Assembly: GCA_022539475.1 (NCBI GenBank)
Contig: VCMS01000031.1
Location: 62,001 to 126,000 of the forward strand
Length of the DNA: 64,000 nucleotides
Source of the DNA: Gracilaria domingensis
Lineage: Eukaryota; Rhodophyta; Florideophyceae; Gracilariales; Gracilariaceae
Direction: 5' to 3'
Shown piece after piece: positions 48,960-58,564 of the stretch; position 1 is the first letter of the stretch; every line of letters begins with the position of its first letter. Under the pieces are notes generated by a model, which had not been told where the DNA came from, did not search any database, and saw only the letters and a list, made by a program, of their open reading frames with translations. Position numbers and translations under genes: made by a program.

Positions 48960-51495
48960 TTACTTGGCTTCATAAGTTATGCCCGCGAGCTCGTCGTCTT
49001 GCAAGTTCTTGAGCGATCTCAACCCCGGGTGCAAGTAAAGCTCGGCAAAGTGTTCGGGAATCTCATCCTGGAGGCCTTCTTCATCGTCCATATCTGCCTG
49101 ATCTATTAGGCTGCCATGTTTTGCTCGAAAAAGAAACATTTTGCGACAGTAATTGTGAAACCAGATGGAGCAGATGAGCGAGAGGCCGGAAAGAATAGCC
49201 TGAGGGGTTGCAAGTTTCAAACCGAAAATACCAATCATCGAAAGTTGGTGCAGATACAAGCCGACAAGCAAGGCGGTCCAGGCATCGCGAAACAGAAAGC
49301 CGCCGCCTTCAAACTGGGGCTTGTGCGAGTACAGGAGCTGCTGCTTGTGACACAGGTACGCGATGGAGTAGTACAGAGTGGCGACGACGCAGATGACGGG
49401 CGCGATGGTGCTGTATACAAACGAAATGAGGGACACCATGCAGCACAACGCGTACATCTTTGCAAACGGGAACTGCGAAAAGATCTCGTCGGAATTGCGC
49501 CTCTCGCGCGGAGTCTTCGCCTTGAGCCGCAGGAACGGTCGGACGATCAGTCGCCCAATGTTGAGCAGGTTGAGTGTACTTCCGAGGAACGCATTGGTCA
49601 ACACGTACTTCATGAGAAAGGTGGACTGCGCTGGAACGGAAACGGACAGGATGGAGACGAGCTGCGACGGGTTTTCCAGAAGGTCCTTGAGCTTTTGAAA
49701 CACGGAACCAATGAGCACGACGTAGAAGAAGTTAGACATGGTGTAAAAGAAGAAGATAAAGTTGCGAATCTTCGCCTCGAGCAGGATGCGGCTGTGAATT
49801 CGCTCCAAGTTGACCACGAGCCGAATGATGAGCGGCACAATGAGCAACAAAATGTACAGGATCAATGGCGGCAGAATGCCCTGCAGAAAGCGCGCAAAGC
49901 CAGGGTTGTTGGCGATAAAGCCGGTGAGAAACGAGTCGGGCCACTTCTCTGCCAGCTCCTGCAGGTTGTTGAGCGCCTGGATGGACGTTGCCGGCACGGT
50001 CCAGAAGATGGCCATGGCGGTCAGCACAAAGAACGAAGTGTACTGGCGAATCCTGCGCGTATACGGCGTAATGCTGAGGCGGTTCCAGTTGACGCCGCGC
50101 GGCTCGGCCGCCCTGGACACGCGACACTCGGTGGCATTGATCCAAACCGGCGCGGTGGCGGCCAGCGTGGCGACGCGCTTGGAGCGGAACAGGACGATGG
50201 CGCAGCCGGTGAGCGGGGCGGTTTGGTCGAGCGCGCGCTCCGCGTGGCGGATCTGGTCGGCCAGCATGAGCTGTCGCTCCTTCCAGTAGTTGACGTCCGA
50301 GCCCGGGAAAAGCGTGGTGAGCGTGGTGCGACGCGACAGGCGCGGCGCCGCCGAATGCTGGCTGCTTGTTCTGGTGCACGTGGGCGGCGGCGCGCGCGGC
50401 GAGGACGACGACGACGAGGAGAGCGCGGGCTGCATCGGGCGAATGTCCGAGGCGGCGTCGGACGCGGCGCGTGACGGCGGCGGCGGCGGCGGCGGCGGCG
50501 GCTCGCTGTCGGGCGGCTGCTTCTGCTGTGGGGACGGCGCGGGTAAGGGCTGCAGCGGGGTCGCTGAGGGCGGCGACGATGGCGGCGAGGGCGGGGGCTT
50601 GCTGGCGCTGTGGGCGTCGCGCGGCGCGGAGCACTCTGAAAGCGGCGCCAGCGGCAGCGCGGCTGTGGAGGAGTGCGCCTGCGCGGAGAAGAAGCGGTAG
50701 CGATCGACGGCGGCGACAAACTTTCTCTTGAGCGCGAGCAGCGCCTGCGCGTCGCGCACCATGTGCACGCGCACAACGTGGGACGGAAAGACCTTGTCAA
50801 AGATGGCAAACACGTCGGAGGGCGAGCGCAGGAAGGGCGGGATGTCCTGCACGATGACGGCGTAGTTGGCGGGGTTGTCGAAGCGCGCGCGGTACAGGCG
50901 GCGGTACTTGACGTACTTGAGCACGTCGCGGTAGAGGAAGAGCAGGATGGTGGCGACGACAAACACCTCGGAGAAGAGCGTGACCCAGAGGCGGCGCGAC
51001 TGCTTGCGCACGTTGGAGAGCGTGGCGACCTCCATGCCGAACACGTGGTTGGGGTCGTCCGGCGGCAGCAGGCGGTTGTCGGCGGTGACGTAGGTCGGGT
51101 AGAGCACGATGGCGGTGAAGAGCGCCAGGAAGGCAAACAGCTTGGTCTGCGTGGCCAGGAAGCGGATGAAGAGCGCGGCGTCGAGCCCGTGCGTGCGCAC
51201 GACGTCCAGCTCGGGAGTAGAGCAGCGTGCGGCGCACCCAGGCGAGCGGCCACGCGCGCGGCTTGGGCAGCAGCGTGAGCGGGCTGCGGTCGTAGTGGCG
51301 CGCGGCGGGCAGGTGGGCGAAGATGTCGCGCGGGAAGGCGTGCGTGGGGCTGACGTAGCGCAGCAGGTCGTACGCGCACAGCGCGACGGCGAAGACGGCG
51401 ACGCCCAGCGCGAGGTTGAGCAGCACGCTGGTGGTGGCCGGGCTGCGCGCGTTGAAGAGCGCGTCGACGGCGGGCGCGTCGGTGGCGTTGGACAT
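48960..51495 (-). CDS. CSC1/OSCA/TMEM63-type mechanosensitive cation channel (one frame break)
   Basis: The start at 51495 (MSNATDAPAVDALFNARSPA) opens the N-terminal helix (LLNLALGVAVFAVALCAYDL) of the family. Then come the post-helix block ending AWVRRTLLYS and, in the next frame, ELDVVRTHGLDAALFIRFLA and the rest of the channel. Present are the cytosolic domain (VIVQDIPPF, then a Pro/Ser-rich insert of about 110 residues), WNRLSITPYTRRIRQYTSFF, PPLILYILLLIVPLIIRLVV and the later helices to YCRKMFLFRAKHGSLIDQAD. Near 51216 a run of C is one base too long (or two short), breaking the frame between two conserved blocks. An indel error is likely. Members gate cations on osmotic or membrane tension. 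Confidence 0.85.
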
Positions 51496-51725
51496 TGCGC
51501 GGGGGGGGGGATTGGGGGAGATGTGAGGATGCGGATGCGGCGGGAGGGGGGGCGGGCGCGGCAGATGCATACACGGGCTAGATACGGGGGGGGCGCGCGC
51601 GCCACGTGGGGGGCCAGCTGACGGCATTTCCGCGATCGCTCGGCGGGGGTGCGTGTGTGTAAGTCGGCGCGGCGCGGGCGCGGCGACACGACGAGGCGCT
51701 CGTTGGGCGGACGACGACGGCGACG
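51496..51725. promoter_or_regulatory. Shared divergent promoter region
   Basis: 230 bp separate the start codons of the CSC1-like and DRAM-like genes. GC-rich with a G8 run; no TATA box seen. Confidence 0.4.
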
Positions 51726-52194
51726 ATGGGGGCGCAGCTGCGCGCGGCGGTGCTGCCGCTGCTGCAGGCGGCGCTGACGGCGGTGACGACGGCGGGGTGC
51801 ACGCTGCTGGTGGTGTGGACGCGGCCGCAGCGCGCGCGCGCGCTGCCGTTCTTCTCGGACGCGTCGCACCACGAGCCGGAGCGCTCGCTGCTGGCGCTGG
51901 GCGAGAACGGCGCGCTGCTGTGCGCGCTGCTGAGCGCGCTGTGCGAGCACGCGTGGGTGCGGCGCGCGACGGCGGCGGCGGCGGCGCGCCGCACGGCGGC
52001 GGGCGCGCGCGCGCGGCGGCTGGTGGGCGTGCACACGGCGGCGCTGCGCGGCGCGCTGGGCTGCTGGCTGGTGACGGCGAACACGCCGACGCGGCGGCCG
52101 TTTATTGGCGCGCATCAGCTGGCCGCGTCCGCGCTCATGGTGTGCATGGCGGCGCAGGCCGCCGCCAAGGCGGCGCTGTGGCGCGAGCTGCGCG

Positions 52195-52225
<31 letters not shown>

Positions 52226-52561
52226 GGGGGGGGGGGGGTGGGGGGCGCGGCGAAGCGGCGGCGGCGGCTGGAGGCGGCGTGGCTGCGGTGGCAGCGCGGC
52301 GCGCGCGCGGGCGTGGCGGCGGCGCTGATCGCGGGCGTGCTGGGCACGTGGGCGTGCTTCGCGGCGCGGCGCGGCGCGCACCTGGCGCCGGCGGCGGCGG
52401 CGCGCGCGCTGCGCGCGCTGGGCGGCGCCATGGCGGCGGTGGTGCACGCCACCACCGCCGCGGCCGTGCTGCACATGCTGCTCACGGCGGTGGACCTGCG
52501 CGGCCAGCGCGTGCGGCTGCTGTGCGAGCCGGCGGAGGAGGAGGAGGAGGAGGAGGCCTAG
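51726..52561 (+). CDS. Frag1/DRAM/Sfk1-like multi-pass membrane protein (frame break in poly-G)
   Basis: The start MGAQLRAAVLPLLQAALTAV leads into helix 1. The family hallmark follows: PFFSDASHHEPERSLLALGE, matching the P-[FY]-I-S-D...P-E pattern after the first helix, then LLCALLSALCEHAWVRRA, HTAALRGALGCWLV and GAHQLAASALMVCMAAQAA. A (GGC)n/G15 tract (52198-52238) shifts the frame. Beyond it another frame gives the last helices (AGVAAALIAGVLGTWACFAA, MAAVVHATTAAAVLHMLLTA) and a Glu-rich tail to TAG 52559-52561. Homopolymer length error is the simplest explanation. The family acts in lysosomal or plasma-membrane lipid processes. Confidence 0.7.
52224..52245. repeat. Poly-G tract
   Basis: Fifteen consecutive G (52224-52238), one T, then six more G, following a (GGC)n run. 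A likely site of length error and of quadruplex structure. Confidence 0.9.
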
Positions 52562-52959
52562 CGCGCGCGCAGCAGCCAGCGCGCGGCGAGCAGCGCGCCC
52601 AGCAGCGCGGCGACGAGCGCGGCGAAGGCGCGCGGCGCGCGGCCGGCGCGCGCGGGCAGCGCGGCGCGCAGCCGGCGCAGCGCGTCGGCGGCGGCGGCGC
52701 GCGAGCCGTCGACGCGCCGCTCCAGCGCGTCGAGCAGCGCGTTGTGCTGCGCGGCGCTGCGCTCCACGCTGAGCGCCACGTGCCGCATGGACGACGCCGA
52801 GCCGCGCAGCGCCTCCACGCCCGCCTGGTTGGCGCTCTCCAGCTGCTCGGTGCTGCGCGCCGGCGCGCTGCGCGCCGCGCGCGCGTCGCCGAACAGCAGC
52901 GTGCGCGGCGGCGGCGGCGCCGCGGCGGCGGCGGGGGGGGGCGCGGGCGACGACGGCAT
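52558..52959 (-). CDS. Bet1-like Qc-SNARE
   Basis: 133 residues from the ATG at 52959. A Pro/Ala-rich N-terminus is followed by a single SNARE helix (about residues 38-98) beginning STEQLESANQAGVEALRGSA, with hydrophobic heptads and the central Q in ERSAAQHNALLDALERRVDG. A C-terminal membrane anchor (FAALVAALLGALLAARWLL) leaves RAR outside. Length and order match Bet1/Sft1 proteins (about 100-120 residues), which act in ER-Golgi and intra-Golgi fusion. Composition is extreme (Ala/Arg from GC codons). Its TAG overlaps the stop of the facing DRAM-like gene in a shared CTAG; its start lies 185 bp from the divergent phosphatase start. Confidence 0.75.
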   Translation of the reverse strand: MPSSPAPPPAAAAAPPPPRTLLFGDARAARSAPARSTEQLESANQAGVEALRGSASSMRHVALSVERSAAQHNALLDALERRVDGSRAAAADALRRLRAALPARAGRAPRAFAALVAALLGALLAARWLLRAR

Positions 52960-53143
52960 TGGCGGCGGCGGCAGCCGGCGGCGGCGGCGGCGCACGCTGC
53001 GGCGCGCGCTCCTTTTTGCTGCACAATTCGCTCGCGCGCAGCGCCACACACGGCGTGGCGCTGCGCGCCAAAGCACAGATACATAAGACCTCGCGCACAG
53101 GCGAGGTGTCGCCGCCGCCGCACGCGCGACGCCGCCGCGCTCC

Positions 53144-53765
53144 ATGAGGTCGCCGCTGTTCCTGCCCGCGCCGCCGCTGCGCGCGCCGCCGCCGCCGCCG
53201 CCGCCGCCGCGCCGCCGCGCGCCGCGCGCGGTGGCGGCGCGGCGCCCCGCGCCCCCGCCGCCGCTGACGGGGCGCAACGGGCTGCCCAACGCGCGCGACC
53301 TGAGCTCGGCCGCGCCCGCGCTGCTGGCGCGCGGGCGCGTGTTCCGCGGCGCCGCGCCCGCGGCGCTGGCCGGGCCGCCGCACGCGCGCGCGGCCGCGCT
53401 GCTGCGCGGCGCGGCGCTGCTGCTGGACCTGCGCTCGCGCGACGAGCGCGCGTACGACGACGCGGCGCTGGTGGCCGCCGCGTGCGGCGCCGACGCGCCG
53501 CGCCGCGTGCGCCGCGTCGCGCTGCTCAACAAGCGCCGCGCGCTGCTGGGGCTGGGCCGCGCGCTGCCGCCGCCGCAGCTGCTGCGGCTGGCGGGGCGCG
53601 CCGCGCGCAACCCCGCGCGCGCGCGCGCCGCGGTGGTGGCGGAGGTGGACGCGGGCGGGCTCATCCTGCTCAACCAGATGCTGGTGGAGGCGGGCGGCGC
53701 GCAGATGGCGCGCGCGCTGCGCGCGCTGCGCGCCGCGCTGGCGGGCGGCGACGACGACGGCGGCG

Positions 53766-53799
<34 letters not shown>

Positions 53800-54142
53800 G
53801 CGGCGCGCGTACGTGTTCTGCAGCGCGGGCAAGGACCGCACGGGGCTGCTGGCGGCGCTGCTGCTGCGGCTGCTGGGCGTGGGCGAGCGCGAGGTGCTGC
53901 TGGACTACGCGCGCAGCGACGCCATGTGGGCGGACGCCGCCGCCGCGCAGCTGCGCGTGGACTACGAGGCGCGGCTGCGCCTGCACGGGCTGTCGCCGCC
54001 GCAGTGGCTGCGCGCGCCGCCCGAGGTGATGCACGCCACGCTGCGCTACATCGACCGCCGCTTCGGCAGCGTGGAGGACTACCTCATCGCCTGCGGCTTC
54101 GAGGAGCGCGAGTGGCGCGCGCTGCGCCGCGCGCTGCTGTGA
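53144..54142 (+). CDS. Tyrosine phosphatase (Y_phosphatase3-like)
   Basis: 332 residues. A Pro/Arg-rich leader (about 45 residues, perhaps targeting) precedes NGLPNARDLSSAAPALLARG, equivalent to the family's N-x-R-D-hG...G-x-hyR block. LLLDLRSRDERAYDDAAL corresponds to the DLRS..E motif. The active-site loop FCSAGKDRTGLLAALLL has Cys at residue 226, with the K-D-R-T-G form typical of bacterial-type, DSP and Siw14-like phosphatases. A Gly-rich insert of about 14 residues sits just before it. The C-terminus has RYIDRRFGSVEDYLIACGF, conserved in this family. Substrate (phosphotyrosine or inositol phosphates) unknown. Nearly every third base is G or C. Confidence 0.85.
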
Positions 54143-54716
54143 CTTGGCGAGCTCTCCCTGTCGCTCTCTCTCTCTGTCCCTCCTCCCTCTCTCTCCCCCC
54201 CTCCGCCTCCCGCCGCCTCGCTCTCTCGCGCGCGCGCGCGCGCGCGCGCGCTCGCGCGAGCGCCGCCGCGCCGCCGCGCGCCGTGCGCGCGCGCGCGCCG
54301 CGCAGTGGCCGTTGGCGGCGCGCCGCCGTCGGCTCGTCGCCACGCAACCGCGCGCGCGCCCAACCTTTTTCCGCCCCCCCCCCCCCCCCCCCCCCGCCGC
54401 CGCTGGCGCGCTTGCTCCGACCGCTCGCGCTTCCGCCGCGTCGTTTGCGCTCGCCCGCTGTGGCCGCCGCCGCTCTCGCGCAAGCGCGCTGAAACGCGTT
54501 GCGTGTGCGCGCCGCCGCCGCCGCCGCCGCGTGCCCACTTTTGCTTGCGTCGCGCGCGTTGCCGCTTGTTGGCTCACTTTGCGTGAGCGTGAATAAAGCG
54601 CCTACCAAAACACACACACACACGCAGAGGCAGGTCATAACAGCCGCCGCGCTTGCTTGTTGCTCTTTCTTCACCGACGCAACATCGTAGCACGCTGCCC
54701 GCCGGTGCGTTGTGTC
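54143..54716. repeat. Pyrimidine, (CG)n and poly-C low-complexity spacer
   Basis: A CT-rich tract (about 54155-54225), a (CG)12 run (54227-54250, Z-DNA prone), a C22 homopolymer (54374-54395) and a CGCC-rich stretch. A (CA)n near 54610-54622 precedes the BTB gene. All frames here are open only by composition. It must hold the phosphatase terminator and the BTB promoter. Confidence 0.8.
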
Positions 54717-56144
54717 ATGGACAGCCACCCCGCGCCCTCCACCATCGTCACGCTTCCCTTGGCACGCCGCCCGTGCTCGCCGCGCCTCCAGCACCCCATC
54801 AAGCGCCGCCGCGACGCCAACAGCGCCCACATCTCCATGGCCGGCGAGTGCACCATCGGCGGCCATCTGGACGCGCCCGCCCACCTGCGCTGCGTGCTCG
54901 CCAACATGCTGCAGGACCCGCAGCTGCACTCGCTCTGCGACGTCGTGCTCATCGTGCAGGACGAGCGCTTCCCCGCGCACCGCGCCGTGCTGGCCGCCGT
55001 GTCCACCGTCTTCAAGGCCATGTTCACCAACTCCATGAAGGAGCACCGCGCGCCCGAGATCGAGCTGCGCGCGCTGGACAAGCGCGCGTGGCGCATGGCC
55101 ATGCACTACATCTACCACGCGCAGCTGGACATCCACGACGAGCCCACCGCGCTGCTGCTGCTGGCCACCGCGCGCATGTACCAGCTGGAGCGCCTCGAGT
55201 GCTTTGTGCACAACTTCCTCGTGTCGCGCGTGTGCACGCAAAACTGCTTCTCGCTGCTGCACCACGCGCAGCAGTACGACCTCGCCGCGCTGGAGGCCGC
55301 GTGCTACCGCGCCATGGAGCACAACTTTGAGGCGCTGTCGCTGTCGCCCGCCTTCCTGCAGTGCCCGTACCAGCTGCTCACGCGCGTCGTGTCCAGCGGC
55401 GCGCTCATGGTCAAGAGCGAGATGTTTGTGTTCGACGCCATCTTGCGCTGGATCCAGGCGGACCAAAAGCAGCGCAGTGCGCACCTGGAACAGCTTCTGC
55501 AGCAGCTGCGGCTGCACAAGCTTTCCGACGCGCAGCTCGCCCAAATTGGGCGCTCCGCCATTGTGTTCAAGTCCGATTCGTTCCGCAAAATGGTGTTTGA
55601 CAGGCTCACCAGGCAACGCGGCGACGAGCAGGTGCAGCGCGCGCTTCAAAGCGCGTGCCACCTCAAGTCGCACCGTCGCGACGCCCAGGTGTTCTCCTTC
55701 TCGCACGTGCAGCGTGCCATCACCAGAATGCCCGCCGCCGACGAGGAGGAGATTGTGCGAACGCCGTGGGCGCTCGACGAGCACAGTGGAATCCTGTGGC
55801 GTCTAAAGATCTACCCGAGGGGGTATGGAAAGGCAAAGGAACTGTTCCTGTCCATGTACGTGCAGGCCAGAAGCGCCACGCCGCGTCGTCTGGATGTGAC
55901 GGCCAAATTCGACATCTTCTTGATCAATCGAAAAGATACTACGCAAACCATTTCGTTCTCGTCCTCGCACCACTTCACAGAGCTGAGTGATCATTGGGGC
56001 TTTCACCGCTTCTTGCAACTGTCGCAGATGAGGAACACGGCGCTGGGTTTCCTTGACGAGCACAGTGACTCCTTGTTGCTTGGAGCCACGCTTTACATGC
56101 CTTGTGCGGCAAAGGACAAATCCTGTTGTGCTGCCACATCATGA
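54717..56144 (+). CDS. BTB-BACK-MATH domain protein, likely CUL3 adaptor
   Basis: 475 residues from the ATG at 54717. BTB/POZ at about residues 65-165 (LCDVVLIVQDERFPAHRAVL, AAVSTVFKAMFTNSMKE), BACK at about 170-285 (CFSLLHHAQQYDLAALEAAC, VKSEMFVFDAILRWIQADQK), and a C-terminal MATH/TRAF-like fold (LWRLKIYPRGYGKAKELFLS, GFHRFLQLSQMR, LGATLYM). BTB-BACK proteins usually bring substrates to cullin-3 ubiquitin ligases; MATH binds the substrate. In animal SPOP and plant BPM proteins MATH precedes BTB; here it follows. Next to RPN1's proteasome function this is only thematic, as the genes are 8 kb apart. Confidence 0.9.
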   Translation: MDSHPAPSTIVTLPLARRPCSPRLQHPIKRRRDANSAHISMAGECTIGGHLDAPAHLRCVLANMLQDPQLHSLCDVVLIVQDERFPAHRAVLAAVSTVFKAMFTNSMKEHRAPEIELRALDKRAWRMAMHYIYHAQLDIHDEPTALLLLATARMYQLERLECFVHNFLVSRVCTQNCFSLLHHAQQYDLAALEAACYRAMEHNFEALSLSPAFLQCPYQLLTRVVSSGALMVKSEMFVFDAILRWIQADQKQRSAHLEQLLQQLRLHKLSDAQLAQIGRSAIVFKSDSFRKMVFDRLTRQRGDEQVQRALQSACHLKSHRRDAQVFSFSHVQRAITRMPAADEEEIVRTPWALDEHSGILWRLKIYPRGYGKAKELFLSMYVQARSATPRRLDVTAKFDIFLINRKDTTQTISFSSSHHFTELSDHWGFHRFLQLSQMRNTALGFLDEHSDSLLLGATLYMPCAAKDKSCCAATS

Positions 56145-56548
56145 TGATATCCACGTGTGGTTGCGGCTTTGGTTTTTTTTTTTTTCACTTGTGCAACTAT
56201 TTTGCTTGCTTTCTTCTTTCATTTGTGTCAACTATGTAACTATGTATTGGAGTACAACTAACGCTAATGTGTGCCACTGAGCACCTCCACTAAAAAGACC
56301 AAGTATCTATCTTCCAAAACAGAAAACGCTTCTGTCTACATGTACAAAGACGAGGATGAATAATTGCATTATTGGTGTCTTGACAGATTTTTTTTGCGAG
56401 CGAATCAACGTATTCTATCTGTCCTGTTTCTGCCGACAATCCACCGTCCAACAGCCTGTCCCTCGCAGTTGAGCTCCAGTTTAGGCCCTCGTGAAGACCT
56501 CGCTTGCTCGATCCGTCGCAGTTGTCTGTCGCAGCCGCCTGCTCCCCC
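56145..56548. other. Intergenic and leader region
   Basis: Poly-T tracts (T13 near 56174) and no gene. Alternative frames just before 56549 give other Ser/Pro/Arg-rich leaders, so a different N-terminus for the next gene cannot be ruled out. Confidence 0.45.
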
Positions 56549-58564
56549 ATGCCGCTTCTGCTCTTCCTCCCAGCCGCCCCGCTACTTCGTCAGCGGCCCC
56601 GTCCGTCCCTCACGGCCCCATGCCGCGCTCCACCTCGTCCTCGTCGCGTGCCCCATGCCTGCATTCCGCAGCCCCCCGACAGCGAGCCCGGTGATCCCGA
56701 ATGGATGCAGCTCGCGCGTGAGCTGGCGCCTGATTCTGAGGCAGTGCAAAAGCCCGCGAGCAAACCTCCGAAACGGCACAAGTGGAACTATCCGCAGGGT
56801 AAACTGGATGAGTTTGACGGCGATGGCGAAAACCCGTGGGCTGTCTGGAATGACGCCCAGAGTAGGTCCGGCGAACCGTTTGCTCAGCGCGACCCCAAGG
56901 CGGAGACTGACTTTTGGCGCGGTGCCGCACGTGATATTGCGGAAGAAGCGCCGATTGCGGATGAGCAACTGTCACAGCCCACGACTTCGTCTGACGTGTG
57001 GAGGATGGCGAGGGAGGTCACCGGCGAGATGGTCGACTTGCAGAGCAAGCTACGTGACGAGCTAGAAGATTATGATTCCGTGCAGAATGTGGATGGCTAT
57101 CGAGATATTGCGCGCGACCTGGTTGGACCGCCCCCAGAAGTGGGCGATGATGCGCGCCCGATTCGAGAAAGTGCCGACTTGGACAAGGGCGCAGAAGCGG
57201 GACAGGGGTGGAACCCTGACGTGGATTGGATGAGATTCGACGACGTGCAACGAGAATTGCGCAAGAAGAATGATAAGAACATGCGCCAAGAAGCAGAAAA
57301 GGCGGCGAGAGAAAGTTGGAGACAGCAGCGATCGTTTAATGAGCAGCCGAGCGAAGAACGGGTGTGGGAGACAGGCACCTACACTGATCAGTCGACGGCG
57401 CCGCACTTCTTGGAATCTAATTCTATGCCGCGCTTCATGCGCAATCGCTACATGCAGAGCGGGACGTACGGCGCGGGTTGGAATGGTGCCAAGAGTGAGA
57501 TGGAGCAGTTGACAAAAGAGGGTGTTCCCCTGAGAGATCCTAAAGCAGATGCTGATCAGTGGCGTTCCGTGGCGCGTGAACTTGACCTGGATGTGGAAGA
57601 CGACATTATCGCTGCCAATGAGCAGAGAGGCGCCGAGGACACCACCTCTGATATCAATGTGACTGTAGAGCGTACCGATAGTGATCCCGAGATCAGAAGC
57701 GTGGCTGCCACGGACGGACAAGGTGGCGGCGAGACCGCCTCTTGGGAGAGCTGGCGGAGCGGAACTGCATCTTGGGAAAGTGCAAATGAGAAGATACAAG
57801 AGAGAGACCCGAAAAAGGAGGTAGACATGTGGCGTTCAAGCGCACGTGAACTTACCACTGGTGCCACCTCGGGCGTGGATCAGAGCGGGGAGACTGCTTC
57901 GTGGGAGAGCTGGAGGAGCGGAAACTCCACCTGGGAATCCGCGAATCAGGAGCCGCAAGAACGAGATCCAAAGAAAGAAGTAGATATGTGGCGCTCCAAT
58001 GCCCAACAACTCTCCCCTTCAAGTCCGTCAAGCACGGCGGGATATGACAGCTCAAGTAGGGATTTGTCGAGTTCTGGTGACGCGGAATCGCAGCCTAGTG
58101 TTTGGGACTCGTGGCGCAACGCGAATGATCGTTGGATGCAGTCTCTGAATGATGAGGATGAGTGGAGTCAAGGACCGAATGACTTGTCATCCCTGTCGGA
58201 AACGCCGTCGGACTGGGGAGCACGGATGGGGAAGAAGACATCGTCTGAGCGTTCTGCTTGGCAGGCTTGGGAGAGTGCGTCCAGGAGAGAGGATACCACT
58301 ACATGGCAGGAATGGTGGAAGCTCCGAACAGATGCAGCACATCAGTCTGGTCCAAAGAAGAGTAGTGCTTCCTTGAATGATATCGATCAGTGGCGGGATG
58401 TGGCGCAGCAGGTTGCCTCTGGCGGAGGCAGACAACCGGATGCGCCGTCGGAGAGTATCAAGGGGTCAAAGAAAGCTCGCTTGGCTGATGATTCGGCCAT
58501 AAACTCCTGGAAATCTGTCGCGAGAGATCTTGCGATTGAGACTTCAAGCGAAGAGGAAGAGTGA
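56549..58564 (+). CDS. W-R repeat protein, possibly plastid-targeted, candidate linker
   Basis: 671 residues from the first ATG. The N-terminus (MPLLLFLPAAPLLRQRPRPS) is hydrophobic then Arg/Pro-rich, as in a plastid or signal leader. The rest looks disordered, charged and acidic, with a repeated helix D-x-W-[RK]-x-x-A-[RQ]-[ED]-[LIV]. Its Trp is at residues 52 (DPEWMQLAREL), 123 (DFWRGAARDI), 151, 338, 428 (DMWRSSAREL), 481, 615 and 654, with Tyr at 184. Several copies are led by RDPK-x-E/D-x-D. A 53-residue unit is tandemly doubled (ETASWESWRSG... around 395-485). No family is recognised. Spaced Trp-Arg helices in a disordered chain recall Rubisco-binding repeats of pyrenoid linkers (EPYC1), but acidity is unlike EPYC1. 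Confidence 0.7.
   Translation: MPLLLFLPAAPLLRQRPRPSLTAPCRAPPRPRRVPHACIPQPPDSEPGDPEWMQLARELAPDSEAVQKPASKPPKRHKWNYPQGKLDEFDGDGENPWAVWNDAQSRSGEPFAQRDPKAETDFWRGAARDIAEEAPIADEQLSQPTTSSDVWRMAREVTGEMVDLQSKLRDELEDYDSVQNVDGYRDIARDLVGPPPEVGDDARPIRESADLDKGAEAGQGWNPDVDWMRFDDVQRELRKKNDKNMRQEAEKAARESWRQQRSFNEQPSEERVWETGTYTDQSTAPHFLESNSMPRFMRNRYMQSGTYGAGWNGAKSEMEQLTKEGVPLRDPKADADQWRSVARELDLDVEDDIIAANEQRGAEDTTSDINVTVERTDSDPEIRSVAATDGQGGGETASWESWRSGTASWESANEKIQERDPKKEVDMWRSSARELTTGATSGVDQSGETASWESWRSGNSTWESANQEPQERDPKKEVDMWRSNAQQLSPSSPSSTAGYDSSSRDLSSSGDAESQPSVWDSWRNANDRWMQSLNDEDEWSQGPNDLSSLSETPSDWGARMGKKTSSERSAWQAWESASRREDTTTWQEWWKLRTDAAHQSGPKKSSASLNDIDQWRDVAQQVASGGGRQPDAPSESIKGSKKARLADDSAINSWKSVARDLAIETSSEEEE

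Noticed and set aside
51205-51225. Programmed frameshift in the CSC1-like gene
   Set aside because: No slippery heptamer with a downstream structure is evident, the family does not use frameshifting, and the site is a plain C run.
52105-54577. Very long open frames (about 800 codons) on both strands of the GC-rich block
   Set aside because: They are runs of Arg, Ala, Gly and Pro produced by GC-only sequence, and they cross the real SNARE and phosphatase genes without any domain.
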